A stretch of 64,000 nt of DNA, from assembly GCA_003162475.1 (NCBI GenBank), contig PMOI01000016.1, positions 267,629 to 331,628 of the forward strand. The letters run 5' to 3'. This DNA comes from Acidimicrobiaceae bacterium. Lineage in GTDB: Bacteria; Actinomycetota; Acidimicrobiia; Acidimicrobiales; RAAP-2. The first letter of the stretch is position 1. Every line of letters starts with the position of its first letter. The notes below the pieces were generated by a model, which did not search any database, had not been told where the DNA came from, and worked only from the letters and a program-made list of their open reading frames with translations. Positions 30,378 to 39,256 of the stretch are shown here, in pieces. Both the position numbers and the translations under genes were made by a program.

Positions 30378-31087
30378 TGAGCAAAGAGAATCAACCACTC
30401 GCTGGCAAGGTGGCCCTCGTCACCGGCACCACGCAAGGTATCGGTCACGGCATCGCTGAAGCGTTGACGCGCGAGGGAGCGACCGTGCACGGCATCGACA
30501 AGGACACGGTGGACGTCACCGACTCCGCCGCCGTTAACGCTTTCGTGGCGAGTATCGGCGGCGCCGACATTCTGGTGAACTCTGCCGGAGGCGTACGTGG
30601 TCAGGTTGGCAAGCCAATTGAAGACGTCACCGACGAACAGTGGCGTGACGTGGTGGAGTCAAACCTCACCGGCGCCTTCATCTGCGTGCGCGCAGTGGTG
30701 CCCGCGATGAAAGAGCGTGGCTGGGGACGTATCGTGACGATCTCCTCGGGCGCTGGACGCAGCGTCAGTCTCACCGGCATCCAGGCCTACGCCAGCGCGA
30801 AGGCCGCCCAGATCGGTTTCACGCGTCAAATGGCGCACGAACTCGGACGTTTCGGCATCACGGTCAACTGCGTCGCCCCCGGCTTCGTGCTCTCGAATCC
30901 GACGTCGATCGCTCAGTGGGAAAGTTACGGCGAAGAGGGACAGCAAAAACTGTTGGACGCAATCCCCACGCGGCGCCTCGGGACCGCCGAGGACATCGCC
31001 AACGGCGTTCGCTTCTTCGTCAGCCCCGACTCGTCGTGGATCAGTGGACAGACACTCTCGGTCGATGGTGGCCATGCTCTCTACTAA
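30377..31087 (+). CDS. short-chain dehydrogenase/reductase
   Basis: A 236-residue NAD(P)-dependent oxidoreductase with TGTTQGIGHGIAEA (G-x-x-x-G-x-G), the NSAGGVRGQ strand, catalytic Ser in VTISSGAG and YASAKAAQ (Y-x-x-x-K). Starts at ATG 30377, overlapping the creatininase stop. The C-terminal GQTLSVDGGHALY is standard. The role in a peptide/amide pathway is unclear: it may oxidise a hydroxy or keto side product. The N-terminus shares no extra domain. Next gene begins within its last codons. Confidence 0.92.
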   Translation: MSKENQPLAGKVALVTGTTQGIGHGIAEALTREGATVHGIDKDTVDVTDSAAVNAFVASIGGADILVNSAGGVRGQVGKPIEDVTDEQWRDVVESNLTGAFICVRAVVPAMKERGWGRIVTISSGAGRSVSLTGIQAYASAKAAQIGFTRQMAHELGRFGITVNCVAPGFVLSNPTSIAQWESYGEEGQQKLLDAIPTRRLGTAEDIANGVRFFVSPDSSWISGQTLSVDGGHALY

Positions 31088-32447
31088 TCACGACACCCAG
31101 GCGTACTTGAACGAACTCGCCGAGTACGTCGCCATCCCGAGCATCTCGCGCGACGCGTCGCTTGAGACCATGACCGAGGCCGCCAACTGGCTCGTTCGAC
31201 AACTCGACTTCGCTGACGCCTACGTGGACGCGACGTCCGGTCATCCCGTCGTTCGCGCTCAGTGGTTGCAAGACCCCAGCGCGCCCACGATCCTCGTCTA
31301 CGGCCACTACGACGTGCAGCCCACCGGCGACCTCGCCGAATGGATCACGCCTCCCTTCGAACTGACCGTCGAAGGCGACGTCATGCGCGGTCGCGGCTGC
31401 ACCGACGACAAGGGCCCGGTATTCATCGTGCTGAAGGTCGCCCAGGCCTTCATGGCCCAAGAGGGTCGACTCCCGCTGAACATCAAGTTCCTCTTCGAAG
31501 GTGAAGAGGAGATTGGCAGTACCCATCTTGAAGAGTACGTTCGCGAGCACGCGAAGGAACTTGCCTGCGACCTGGTGATATCGGCCGACGGCGCGATGTG
31601 GCGACCGAGCGAGCCCTCGCTCTCTTTGATGTCGAAGGGTCTCATCACGCTCAGCGTTGAAGTTCACGGCGCGAACGACGATCTCCACTCGGGTCGCTTC
31701 GGCGGCACGGTCGCGAACCCCTTGCACGGTCTCGCGCAGATCGTCGCGAGCTTGCACACGCCAGAAGGTGCCGTGGCCGTCGAGGGCTTCTACGACGGGA
31801 TCAAGCCACTCAGCGACGAACGCCGTCGCGAACTCGCCGAGGTGAGTTTCGACGAGGATCAGTGGCGCGACCAGCTCGGCGTCCCCGAACTGTTCGGCGA
31901 GCCCGGTTACTCCACCATCGAACGACTCTGGGAACGACCGACCCTCGAAGTGAATGGCATGGAGGGAGGCGGCAAGTACACGGTGATCCCCCACGTCGCC
32001 GCCGCGCACATCTCGTGTCGACTCGTGCCCGGCCAAGACCCCGCGCACGTTCTCGCCGCGGTCGTCGCTCACCTCGAACAACAGAGTCCACCTGGATTGA
32101 CGGTCAAGGTCCTGCCCGACGAAGCGATCGTCCCGGCGTACACGATCAGCGCGGATCACCCGGCAATTCGCGCGGCCACCGAAGCGTTGGCCGGTACGTA
32201 CCCCGGCGAGAAGGTACTCCTTGCCTGCATCGCGGGAACGCTCCCGGCGACGGCACTCTTCGAGTCCGCGCTCGGCGCGAAGACGCTGTTCTTCTCGTTC
32301 TCCACATCCGATGAGAAGCTGCACGCGCCCAACGAGTTCATGCGAATCCGTCGCCTGGGTGAAGGGATGCAGGCGTGGGAACAGCTCTGGCGTCTCTTGG
32401 CCGATGGCCCTCATCGACTCGAGAAGGTCGCCTTTTTAAATGACTGA
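31074..32447 (+). CDS. M20-family metallo-dipeptidase
   Basis: A 457-residue cytosolic M20 peptidase (carnosinase/dipeptidase type). Metal and catalytic residues: His and Asp in YGHYDVQPTG, the Asp in GRGCTDDKGP, the Glu pair in FEGEEEIGS, and the C-terminal His in EKLHAPNEF. A dimerisation domain lies at about 200-320. These enzymes hydrolyse dipeptides and N-acyl or carbamoyl amino acids. The ATG at 31074 overlaps the SDR 3' end by 14 bases; GGTGG lies 2 nt upstream, so an ATG three codons earlier (31065) is an alternative. It ends 8 bases inside the next gene, so the genes are translationally coupled. Confidence 0.93.
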   Translation: MLSTNHDTQAYLNELAEYVAIPSISRDASLETMTEAANWLVRQLDFADAYVDATSGHPVVRAQWLQDPSAPTILVYGHYDVQPTGDLAEWITPPFELTVEGDVMRGRGCTDDKGPVFIVLKVAQAFMAQEGRLPLNIKFLFEGEEEIGSTHLEEYVREHAKELACDLVISADGAMWRPSEPSLSLMSKGLITLSVEVHGANDDLHSGRFGGTVANPLHGLAQIVASLHTPEGAVAVEGFYDGIKPLSDERRRELAEVSFDEDQWRDQLGVPELFGEPGYSTIERLWERPTLEVNGMEGGGKYTVIPHVAAAHISCRLVPGQDPAHVLAAVVAHLEQQSPPGLTVKVLPDEAIVPAYTISADHPAIRAATEALAGTYPGEKVLLACIAGTLPATALFESALGAKTLFFSFSTSDEKLHAPNEFMRIRRLGEGMQAWEQLWRLLADGPHRLEKVAFLND

Positions 32448-34170
32448 GTCGACTAACGCTGCCCTCGAGCAGTTGAGCCAAGAGTTCTTCGATATGCAAA
32501 ACACGATTGACCCGCTCTCGGCCACGTTGCTCGGCATCTCGGGTTACGACGATCTCCTGCCCGATCCCAGCCGCGACGGCGCCGCTCGCGGGGCCGCTCG
32601 CTTTCAGGCGCTCGAAGATCGTCTCGGGCAACTCAACCTCGACGAGATGACGAACGAAGATCAGGTCAACGCCGCGGTCCTCGGACGCCTCGCGTGGGGT
32701 GCGCGTACCGACCTCGAAGAAGGCATCTGGGAAGCTGACGCGGCCGCCGAAGGGTACGCGTCACCGCACGCCATGGTCTTCATGTGCGTGCCCGCCGCGC
32801 GCGCCAACGATGAGACCTCGGCGCAGGCTTACCTCACGCGCCTCGAGGGGCTCGGAGGGTATTTCGACGCCCTCACGACTCGCTACGCCCAGGCGCACGA
32901 CGAAGGCCGCCACTCGACTGCTGTCGGTATCAACCGCGCGCTCGACCAACTAAAGGGTCACCTCGAACTCAGTATCGACGTCGACACGCTCGCCAATCCC
33001 CTGGTCGCTGAGACCATCAACGCCGAAGACTTTCTGTCGCAATCTCGCGCACTCGTAACGGACGTCGTTCGACCAGCCATCGATCGACTGTGTCGATACT
33101 TAGCCAACGACATGTTGCCCGTCGCGCGCGACAACGAGCACGTGGGCATCTGTTGGATCGAAGGTGGCGAATCGTCCTACCGCAAGGCCGTGCGACGTCA
33201 TACGACGACCGACTTAAGTCCCGACGAGATCCACGCCATCGGTCTCGAGCGCCTCGAGGGCCTTCAGGCCCAGTGGTCCGAGTTGGGCCAACGCGTACTG
33301 AACGAAAGCGACGTACCGACCATCCTCACGCGCCTTCGAGAAGATAGGGCTCTGCGTTTCACGACGTCCCAAGAGATCGTCACCGTCGTCACGGACGCGC
33401 TCCATCGTGCCGAGTCGGCGCGTGACGGGTGGTTCCCGCACTACGACATTGCCGAGTGCGAGATCGAAGAGATCCACCCCATCGAAGCCAAGAGTGCCGC
33501 CCTCGCCCACTACCGCCCGCCGGCCCAAGACGGCAGTCGCCCCGGCGCCCACTGCGTCTTGACGACGAACCCCGAGGACCGCTTCACCTACGAGTACGAA
33601 GCCCTGGCCTTTCACGAGAGCACGCCCGGTCACCACCTCCAGATCGCCCTCGCCCAGACGTTGGACACGTTGCCCACGTACCGACGGTTTCTCGACGCGC
33701 AGGTCTGCGGGTTCGTTGAGGGATGGGGACTTTACAGCGAGGGTCTCGCCAACGAGATGGGTCTGTACAGTTCCGACCTCGCGCGACTCGGAATGCTCTC
33801 CTTTGATGCACTGCGCGCGTGTCGACTGGTCGTGGACACGGGAATGCATCACTTGGGTTGGTCGCGCCAGCGCGCGGTCGACTTCATGTGGAACAACACC
33901 GCGACGACGGCCTCGAACGTCGCCAACGAGATCGATCGCTACATCGGCTGGCCCGGTCAAGCCCTCGCCTACATGATCGGACGACGAGAGATCGAGCGCC
34001 TGCGAAGCATCGCGACGCGCGAGCTCGGGACCAACTTCGACGTACGTTCCTTTCACGCGGCGGTACTCGAGAACGGGGCCGTGCCCCTCGACGTTCTCGA
34101 CTCCGTGGTCACGAAGTGGATTGACCAGAACCGATCATTGCCCAACGATTCAACACAAACCACCAACTAA
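32440..34170 (+). CDS. DUF885-family metallopeptidase-like protein
   Basis: A 576-residue protein of the DUF885 family, mostly helical. The key motif AFHESTPGHHLQIAL gives H-E-x-x-P-G-H-H, a gluzincin-like zinc site, with a downstream Glu in GFVEGWGLYSEGL and the conserved RYIGWPGQALAYMIGRREIERLR helix. Family members behave as carboxypeptidase-like or lipoprotein enzymes; here there is no signal peptide. Overlap of start with the M20 stop (8 bases) shows co-translation. Function in the island would be cleavage of imported peptides or amides; the substrate is not known. Confidence 0.9.
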   Translation: MTESTNAALEQLSQEFFDMQNTIDPLSATLLGISGYDDLLPDPSRDGAARGAARFQALEDRLGQLNLDEMTNEDQVNAAVLGRLAWGARTDLEEGIWEADAAAEGYASPHAMVFMCVPAARANDETSAQAYLTRLEGLGGYFDALTTRYAQAHDEGRHSTAVGINRALDQLKGHLELSIDVDTLANPLVAETINAEDFLSQSRALVTDVVRPAIDRLCRYLANDMLPVARDNEHVGICWIEGGESSYRKAVRRHTTTDLSPDEIHAIGLERLEGLQAQWSELGQRVLNESDVPTILTRLREDRALRFTTSQEIVTVVTDALHRAESARDGWFPHYDIAECEIEEIHPIEAKSAALAHYRPPAQDGSRPGAHCVLTTNPEDRFTYEYEALAFHESTPGHHLQIALAQTLDTLPTYRRFLDAQVCGFVEGWGLYSEGLANEMGLYSSDLARLGMLSFDALRACRLVVDTGMHHLGWSRQRAVDFMWNNTATTASNVANEIDRYIGWPGQALAYMIGRREIERLRSIATRELGTNFDVRSFHAAVLENGAVPLDVLDSVVTKWIDQNRSLPNDSTQTTN

Positions 34171-34179
34171 GGAGAAACA

Positions 34180-35013
34180 GTGCGCGTCACCATCAACGAC
34201 AATGAACTGAACGTCGAAGTCCTCGGCGACAAGGGCCTGCCCGTCCTCATCGCGCACCACGGGGGCGGGGGCATCGGCTCTCTCGCAGAACCCAAGGCCA
34301 CGTTTGGTCCACTCGCCGACATCTTCCAGGTCGTGGTCTTCGACGCGCGAGGCTGCGGCCTTAGCGAAGGCAAGCCCCCCTTCTCCCACGCGCAGTGGGC
34401 GGCGGACGTGGACGGCCTTCGTGAGTGGATGGGCGTCGACCAGATCGTCGTCACCGGCGGCTCGTACGGCGGTTTCATCGCGATGGAGTACGCGATCGCG
34501 TACCCCGAGCACACGCGCGCGATGATCCTTCGCGACACCTCGCCCGACAACTCGAACCTCACTCGAGCCTTCGAGAACGCGCGTGAACAGACACGCGTCG
34601 AGATCAACTGGGACAACTTCAACCGCTACTGGAGCGGACACATCACCGACGACCAGGACCTCAAAGAGCGCTGGGCCGAGATCATTCCCATGTACGACTT
34701 TGACTACGATCCCGTCAAGTCCAACGCCGCCGTGGAGGCGGGTATCTACCGTCACGAGGCCCACAACTGGTGCTTTCTCTACAACATGCCCAACTACGAC
34801 CTACGTCCAAAGTTGCCGAGCGTCACGTGTCCGACACTCGTCACCGTCGGAAGGACGGACTGGGTCACGCCGGTCTCCTACGCCGAGACGATCGCCGAGC
34901 TCGTGCCCAACTCCACGTTGGTCATCTTCGAGAAGTCCGGCCACTCCCCTCAGATAGAAGAGTTCGACCTGTTCCAAGAGGTCATGCGCGACTTCCTCGC
35001 AACCCTCGACTAA
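34180..35013 (+). CDS. alpha/beta hydrolase, proline-iminopeptidase-like
   Basis: A 277-residue alpha/beta-hydrolase. Oxyanion region AHHGGGGIGS, the nucleophile Ser in VTGGSYGGFIAM (G-x-S-x-G), the acid Asp in VGRTDWVTP and His in EKSGHSPQIEE. The overall layout and the HWCFLYNMPNY-type cap resemble proline iminopeptidases/peptide hydrolases, but esterase activity is equally possible. GTG 34180 has GGAG 5 nt upstream. It ends the plus-strand operon and converges on the M55 gene 7 bp away. Confidence 0.9.
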   Translation: MRVTINDNELNVEVLGDKGLPVLIAHHGGGGIGSLAEPKATFGPLADIFQVVVFDARGCGLSEGKPPFSHAQWAADVDGLREWMGVDQIVVTGGSYGGFIAMEYAIAYPEHTRAMILRDTSPDNSNLTRAFENAREQTRVEINWDNFNRYWSGHITDDQDLKERWAEIIPMYDFDYDPVKSNAAVEAGIYRHEAHNWCFLYNMPNYDLRPKLPSVTCPTLVTVGRTDWVTPVSYAETIAELVPNSTLVIFEKSGHSPQIEEFDLFQEVMRDFLATLD

Positions 35014-35020
35014 ATCGGAT

Positions 35021-35845
35021 CTATTCGACCAGTCCCCGACAGAGCAACACCACGGTGATGAACACGCGGTAGAGCTCGAGGGGATCGTCCTGGGTTATCT
35101 CGGCGCTGAGATCACCGGTGCGCACGACGCCGTGGATCCGCGTCGCGAGGTCGCAGTAGTCACTGGTACGAAACGTGATCGCCATGGTCACGGGCAACGT
35201 CATCGCCGGCGCCTTCGCTGACGGGATCGACGCCGTTGCGAGCGCTGCTTGCTCGTGGATCAGCCGACACGCCTCGTCGGGGTGCAACGAGTTCGCGGCG
35301 AAGCGTGTCACCGATTCTTTGACGACCGCTGCGTACACGCCCGGTGCGAAGGGCGCGATCTCGTCGGCCGTTACCTGGTCGCCGCTGATCAACACGACCG
35401 GCACGCCGTAGGCCTGAGCGACCAGCGTGTTGATGCCCGCCTCACCCGCGACGACGCCGTTGAGCGTGACCTCGGCGAACGCCGTCGGGAAGTACGTGTG
35501 TGAGAGGCTCGACGATCGGCTGCCCATCGAACCGTGGTACGAGATGAAAAAGACCGCGTCGAACGTCTCGTCGAGCCCTTGCATCATGTACATCGGCTTA
35601 AAGCGACCCGAGAGGTAACGCGCGGAGCCCGCGAGCGCGTCGGGACGTAGGTTCGCCATCTTCGAGTGCGCGTCGTTCACCAGGAACTCAGTGGCACCCG
35701 ACTTCATCGCACCCTCGATCGCGGCGTTGATCTCGCGGGTCAACAGACCGGTGTAGTAGTCGTAGAGGTGACCGCCCGCCAAGACCTGGTCCCAATCGAC
35801 GACACCGGCGGTGCCTTCCATGTCTGACGAAATGTAGATCTTCAC
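35021..35845 (-). CDS. M55-family D-aminopeptidase (DppA-like)
   Basis: A 274-residue metalloenzyme. YISSDMEGTAGVV is the M55 signature (Asp and Glu metal ligands), with His in NDAHSKMAN and in ISYHGSMG, and Glu in AGEAGIN. Bacillus DppA of this family cleaves D-Ala-D-Ala and other D-amino peptides. The gene overlaps the preceding asparaginase-like gene (ATGA). With the M19 dipeptidase nearby it suggests handling of D-residues, possibly peptidoglycan fragments. Cytosolic; no signal peptide. Confidence 0.9.
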   Translation of the reverse strand: MKIYISSDMEGTAGVVDWDQVLAGGHLYDYYTGLLTREINAAIEGAMKSGATEFLVNDAHSKMANLRPDALAGSARYLSGRFKPMYMMQGLDETFDAVFFISYHGSMGSRSSSLSHTYFPTAFAEVTLNGVVAGEAGINTLVAQAYGVPVVLISGDQVTADEIAPFAPGVYAAVVKESVTRFAANSLHPDEACRLIHEQAALATASIPSAKAPAMTLPVTMAITFRTSDYCDLATRIHGVVRTGDLSAEITQDDPLELYRVFITVVLLCRGLVE

Positions 35846-36792
35846 AGCACTACCCGCTTGAAGACCTCGACCGCGGAGCTCGACGACGTCATGACGTTGT
35901 ACGTGGCGCCCGACTTTGACGCCGCGGCGCCGTGACGGCCGTCGGGGGTGAGACAGAGGGTCCGCAGTTCGGCCTTGAAATCATCGCGCAGCGTGCTCGC
36001 GTCGGCGAGCATCGATCGACACGCGTCCGCCGGTTCCTCGCCGCGAGCGAGCCCGTCGACCACGAGTCGCGCGCCGGTCACGCGCATGCTCATCTCACCG
36101 CGGCCGGTGCACGCCGCTCCGCCGTAGCGCAGGTCGCAGTAGTTGCCAGTACCGGGCAGAGCGGAGTCGCCGACTCTTCCCGGATACTTCCAGGGATACC
36201 CGCTCGTCGAAACGCCAACGACCATCTCGCCGCTCTCGTCGAGAGCGAGGACGTTGATGGTCCCCCACGGTCCCTCGTGGGGACGGAAACGATTCACCAA
36301 TTCAATGGCCGCCAGTCGGTAGACGTCGTCACCGGGCGCCGCGAGGGTCTTCTCACCCTCCACGGCGTCGCTCGACGGCTGCAAGGCTTCACGAAACAGA
36401 CGCCACGCCTCGTCGGTGAGGAGTGTCGCAGGCTCAAATCCCTGCTCCACGGCGAAGAGCTCCGCGCCCTCGCCGACCAAGAGACAGTGCTGAGGCAACT
36501 TCTCGAGGACGGCTCGAGCGATCGAGATCGGGTGAGGATAGTTGCGGACCGCGCCTACGGCGCCAAAGGCGCGCGTCGAACCCACCATCAACGACGCGTC
36601 GAGTTCGACCTCGCCACGAGCGTTGGGTAGTCCACCGGTGCCCACGTAGTGATCCTCGAGGTTGTCCTCGCAGAGACGCAGAGCCGCCTCCACGGCGTCG
36701 AGCGCACTCGCACCTTGTCGCAGTAAATCCATTCCGGCGGGAAGACCTGCCTCCGAACGCTCGCTGCCAATGATGATCGGTCCAGACGTCAT
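35842..36792 (-). CDS. isoaspartyl-peptidase/asparaginase-type Ntn hydrolase
   Basis: A 316-residue glycosylasparaginase/isoaspartyl-peptidase family member. Precursors self-cleave before a Thr; here the nucleophile candidate is in PWGTINVLAL (about residue 178), preceded by a poorly conserved loop, followed by VSTSGYPWKYPGRVGDSALPGTGNYCD, the usual substrate and cleavage region (GRVGDSPLIGAG-like). YCDLRYGGAACTGRGE follows. ATG 36792 with AAGGAG 7 nt upstream is chosen although the frame stays open upstream. The enzyme would hydrolyse beta-aspartyl peptides or GlcNAc-Asn; the pairing with M55 and amidase genes favours peptide work. Confidence 0.88.
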   Translation of the reverse strand: MTSGPIIIGSERSEAGLPAGMDLLRQGASALDAVEAALRLCEDNLEDHYVGTGGLPNARGEVELDASLMVGSTRAFGAVGAVRNYPHPISIARAVLEKLPQHCLLVGEGAELFAVEQGFEPATLLTDEAWRLFREALQPSSDAVEGEKTLAAPGDDVYRLAAIELVNRFRPHEGPWGTINVLALDESGEMVVGVSTSGYPWKYPGRVGDSALPGTGNYCDLRYGGAACTGRGEMSMRVTGARLVVDGLARGEEPADACRSMLADASTLRDDFKAELRTLCLTPDGRHGAAASKSGATYNVMTSSSSAVEVFKRVVL

Positions 36793-36850
36793 TTCTGTTC
36801 TCCTTTGGGTGGTTCGCTGAGCTGTCATCGGCCCAGCGACGGCCACGTAG

Positions 36851-38992
36851 CTACTTGATGACGGGCTCGCGACGAGGAACGTCGAGGAGTTCTTCGATGA
36901 TCCGTGCGTTCGCCAGTAACGCCATGTCGGTTCCGCGCCGTGACGAGAGTTGAAGCCCGATTGGTAGACCCTCGTCACTGAAGCCACACGGCAACACGAG
37001 TGCGGGGTCGCCGGTCAGATTGAAGGGGCCCGTAAAGTAGCCCTCAATCGCGCCGTCGGGCGTGTCGATCGGCGGCGTCGTCGTTGGCGCGACGAAGGGC
37101 GTCGAAGGCGTCAACAACACGTCGACGTCCTCGTACAGTGCGTCCGCCGCAGGCAGTAGGCGCGCTCGCGTGGCCAGGGCATCGTCGTACGCGGCGCGTG
37201 TGACCTGCGACGCCGCGAGGAAAAGCCGCAGCGTCTCGGGACCGAAGTGACTTGGATCGCGTTGCACCTGTTCGCCGTGGACCTGCCACGCTTCGTACAG
37301 GATGATGTCGTCGATCAATGGACGGAGGGCGTCGAGCGCAAAGGCGCTCACCTCGACGACGTCGACGCCTTCGCGTACGCGCTTCAGCGCGTCCTCGAGT
37401 GATTGGCGAATCTCCGACGTACTGATGGGATCGCCCAACCACTCCGTGACAACCCCCACGCGAAGCCGCGAGGACGGCGTCGGTGCCAACGCCATTCCCG
37501 TCATCGCCGCGAAGACCTTCTCCGCCGTCGCGACGTCGCGCGCCAGCAGTCCTACGTGGTCGAGAGACGGCGAGAGCGGCTGTACTCCGGTCAGGTCGAT
37601 GACCCCGAAGGTCGGCTTGAAGCCCACGACGTTGCAGTAGTGCGCCGGAATGCGAATCGAGCCACCAGTGTCGGTGCCGATCGCGACGTCACACGCGCCC
37701 ACACCCACGAGCGCTGCCGAGCCACCGCTCGATCCCCCCGCCGTTCGAAACGGATCGTAGGGGTTCATCGCTTCGGCGACGTCTGGGTGGAGCGCGCCAG
37801 CCGCGTACTCCAGCAACGTGGTCGTAGCGTAGACGTCCGCGCCGGCTTCACGAAGTGACGTGATCACCGGCGCGTCACTCTGCGCCGGCGGGCCGAGCAT
37901 GTCGTGCGGGTTGCCATTCCCTCGAGGAACACCCTTCACGTCCACCAAGTCCTTCACCGCGATCGCCACGCCGTGCAACGGACCGTCGGGACTGCGAAGC
38001 GGTGCCGGGAGCATTCGCACGACCGCGTGCAGTGGACCGCCAAGACGATTCGTGCGCTCATAGGTCGCGAGCAGGTCGAGGTTCGCCACTTCACAGGTTC
38101 GCTCACCGTCCTCGATGGCGTGAATCAGTTCCCCGATGTACGTCGTGAGGGGCCCCTTCAAGTCACGTACCAAATCGTCGACTTCGGTCTTGCGCTTGCG
38201 CACCATGAGGTCACGGTAGATGCCGCTGTGCGACTTGGCACTCGAGCGATTGAAGGTCACCAAACGGTCGAACGAACCTTCGAGATCGTCGGGTTCGAAT
38301 CCGTCGAAACCCATCGGCGTCACGGGTGACTGCGCCAAGACCTCCCTGGCGATGGCCAACATCAACGTTCGATACCGCGGGTCTTCTAGCGAGTCAGCGA
38401 TCGAGAGGTCCGAAACCGCGCCGCCGTAGAGCATCGCCCCGTACGCCTCTTTCCCCCAGAGATAGCCCATGATGTTGTCCGTGGCGACCGCGTAGGGCAA
38501 CGCGTCCGCCAGCTCTTGGACCCTTGGGGTCACGATTGATTGAAACGGCTCGCCCACGCGAAACGTCCCGACGTTCCCCTGCATGACCCGACCCGGTCCC
38601 ATGACGTCGGCGCCGAAGTTCACGAAACTCACAATGAGATTGTCGCGACCGACTGCTTCAGCGAGGATGTCGGCAGTGAAGCCATTCTGAAAACTCACGG
38701 CGTAGCCGCCCGGCGCGACGCGTCCTTTGAGAAGAGCCGCCGCGGACTCGGTATGGTGACTCTTCACGGCAACGGCAATGTGATCGATCTGCGCGGGGAG
38801 TTGATCGGGTGTGATCGCCGGCACACGAACCGTGAAATTCTCGACCGGACCCTCGATGATGAGACCGTCACGGTTGATCGCAGCGACATAGTCGACGTCC
38901 GTGTCGCACAACACGACGTCGTGACCAGCACGGGCCATGTGCGCGCCGATGGTTCCGCCAATGGCGCCAGCACCGATGATCGTCAATTGCAT
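36851..38992 (-). CDS. ketopantoate reductase-family domain fused to amidase-signature domain
   Basis: A 713-residue two-domain protein in one uninterrupted frame. Residues 1-315 are a PanE/ApbA-type NAD(P) oxidoreductase: IIGAGAIGGTIG at 5-16, the family catalytic Lys in WGKEAYGA near 181, and a Ser-rich dimer helix (NRSSAKSHSGIYRDL). After a short junction (about 315-335), residues 335-713 form an amidase-signature hydrolase lacking the usual 60-70 N-terminal residues. Its triad parts are present: Lys in GVAIAVKDLVD (347), cis-Ser in GGSSGGSAA (about 422), nucleophile in IGTDTGGSIR (445). I know of no standard pathway for this fusion. ATG 38992 is chosen; an ATG four codons earlier exists. 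Last gene before the asparaginase-type gene on this strand. Confidence 0.88.
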   Translation of the reverse strand: MQLTIIGAGAIGGTIGAHMARAGHDVVLCDTDVDYVAAINRDGLIIEGPVENFTVRVPAITPDQLPAQIDHIAVAVKSHHTESAAALLKGRVAPGGYAVSFQNGFTADILAEAVGRDNLIVSFVNFGADVMGPGRVMQGNVGTFRVGEPFQSIVTPRVQELADALPYAVATDNIMGYLWGKEAYGAMLYGGAVSDLSIADSLEDPRYRTLMLAIAREVLAQSPVTPMGFDGFEPDDLEGSFDRLVTFNRSSAKSHSGIYRDLMVRKRKTEVDDLVRDLKGPLTTYIGELIHAIEDGERTCEVANLDLLATYERTNRLGGPLHAVVRMLPAPLRSPDGPLHGVAIAVKDLVDVKGVPRGNGNPHDMLGPPAQSDAPVITSLREAGADVYATTTLLEYAAGALHPDVAEAMNPYDPFRTAGGSSGGSAALVGVGACDVAIGTDTGGSIRIPAHYCNVVGFKPTFGVIDLTGVQPLSPSLDHVGLLARDVATAEKVFAAMTGMALAPTPSSRLRVGVVTEWLGDPISTSEIRQSLEDALKRVREGVDVVEVSAFALDALRPLIDDIILYEAWQVHGEQVQRDPSHFGPETLRLFLAASQVTRAAYDDALATRARLLPAADALYEDVDVLLTPSTPFVAPTTTPPIDTPDGAIEGYFTGPFNLTGDPALVLPCGFSDEGLPIGLQLSSRRGTDMALLANARIIEELLDVPRREPVIK

Positions 38993-39004
38993 TACTGCCA
39001 CCAT

Positions 39005-39256
39005 CCTCAGGGGAAATAGAACGAGAAGCGATCTTCTCCGCTAATAAATGTAGCCGTCGCGAATCGGCCTCCGAGACGAGGAACGGCGTCAATGCGTCAT
39101 AAAGCGTCAACGCGGAGGGTGTGACGTGACGACGCGCGCCACGTCACGATCACGCATCATATGAACGGAGAAACATGGCCGTGACGTGCATCTTCAAGGC
39201 GCCATGATTGTGCTTTGAACCAACTTCAGGCGTACTTCGAAGCCTGGAAGATTGTC
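39005..39256. other. intergenic region with two inverted repeats
   Basis: This 252 bp gap lies between the ilvC stop and the fusion gene start, both on the minus strand. GAGAAG-CGAT-CTTCTC (39023-39038) is a perfect palindrome about 30 nt before the fusion start, a possible operator. GTGACGTG...CACGTCAC (39121-39128, 39140-39147) has an 11-nt loop and could terminate ilvBNC. No ORF is supported here. Confidence 0.4.

Noticed and set aside
36793-36987. N-terminal extension of the asparaginase-type gene
   Set aside because: The extra 65 codons overlap the preceding gene's end and are Ser/Arg-rich; ATG 36792 has a good ribosome site and fits the family.
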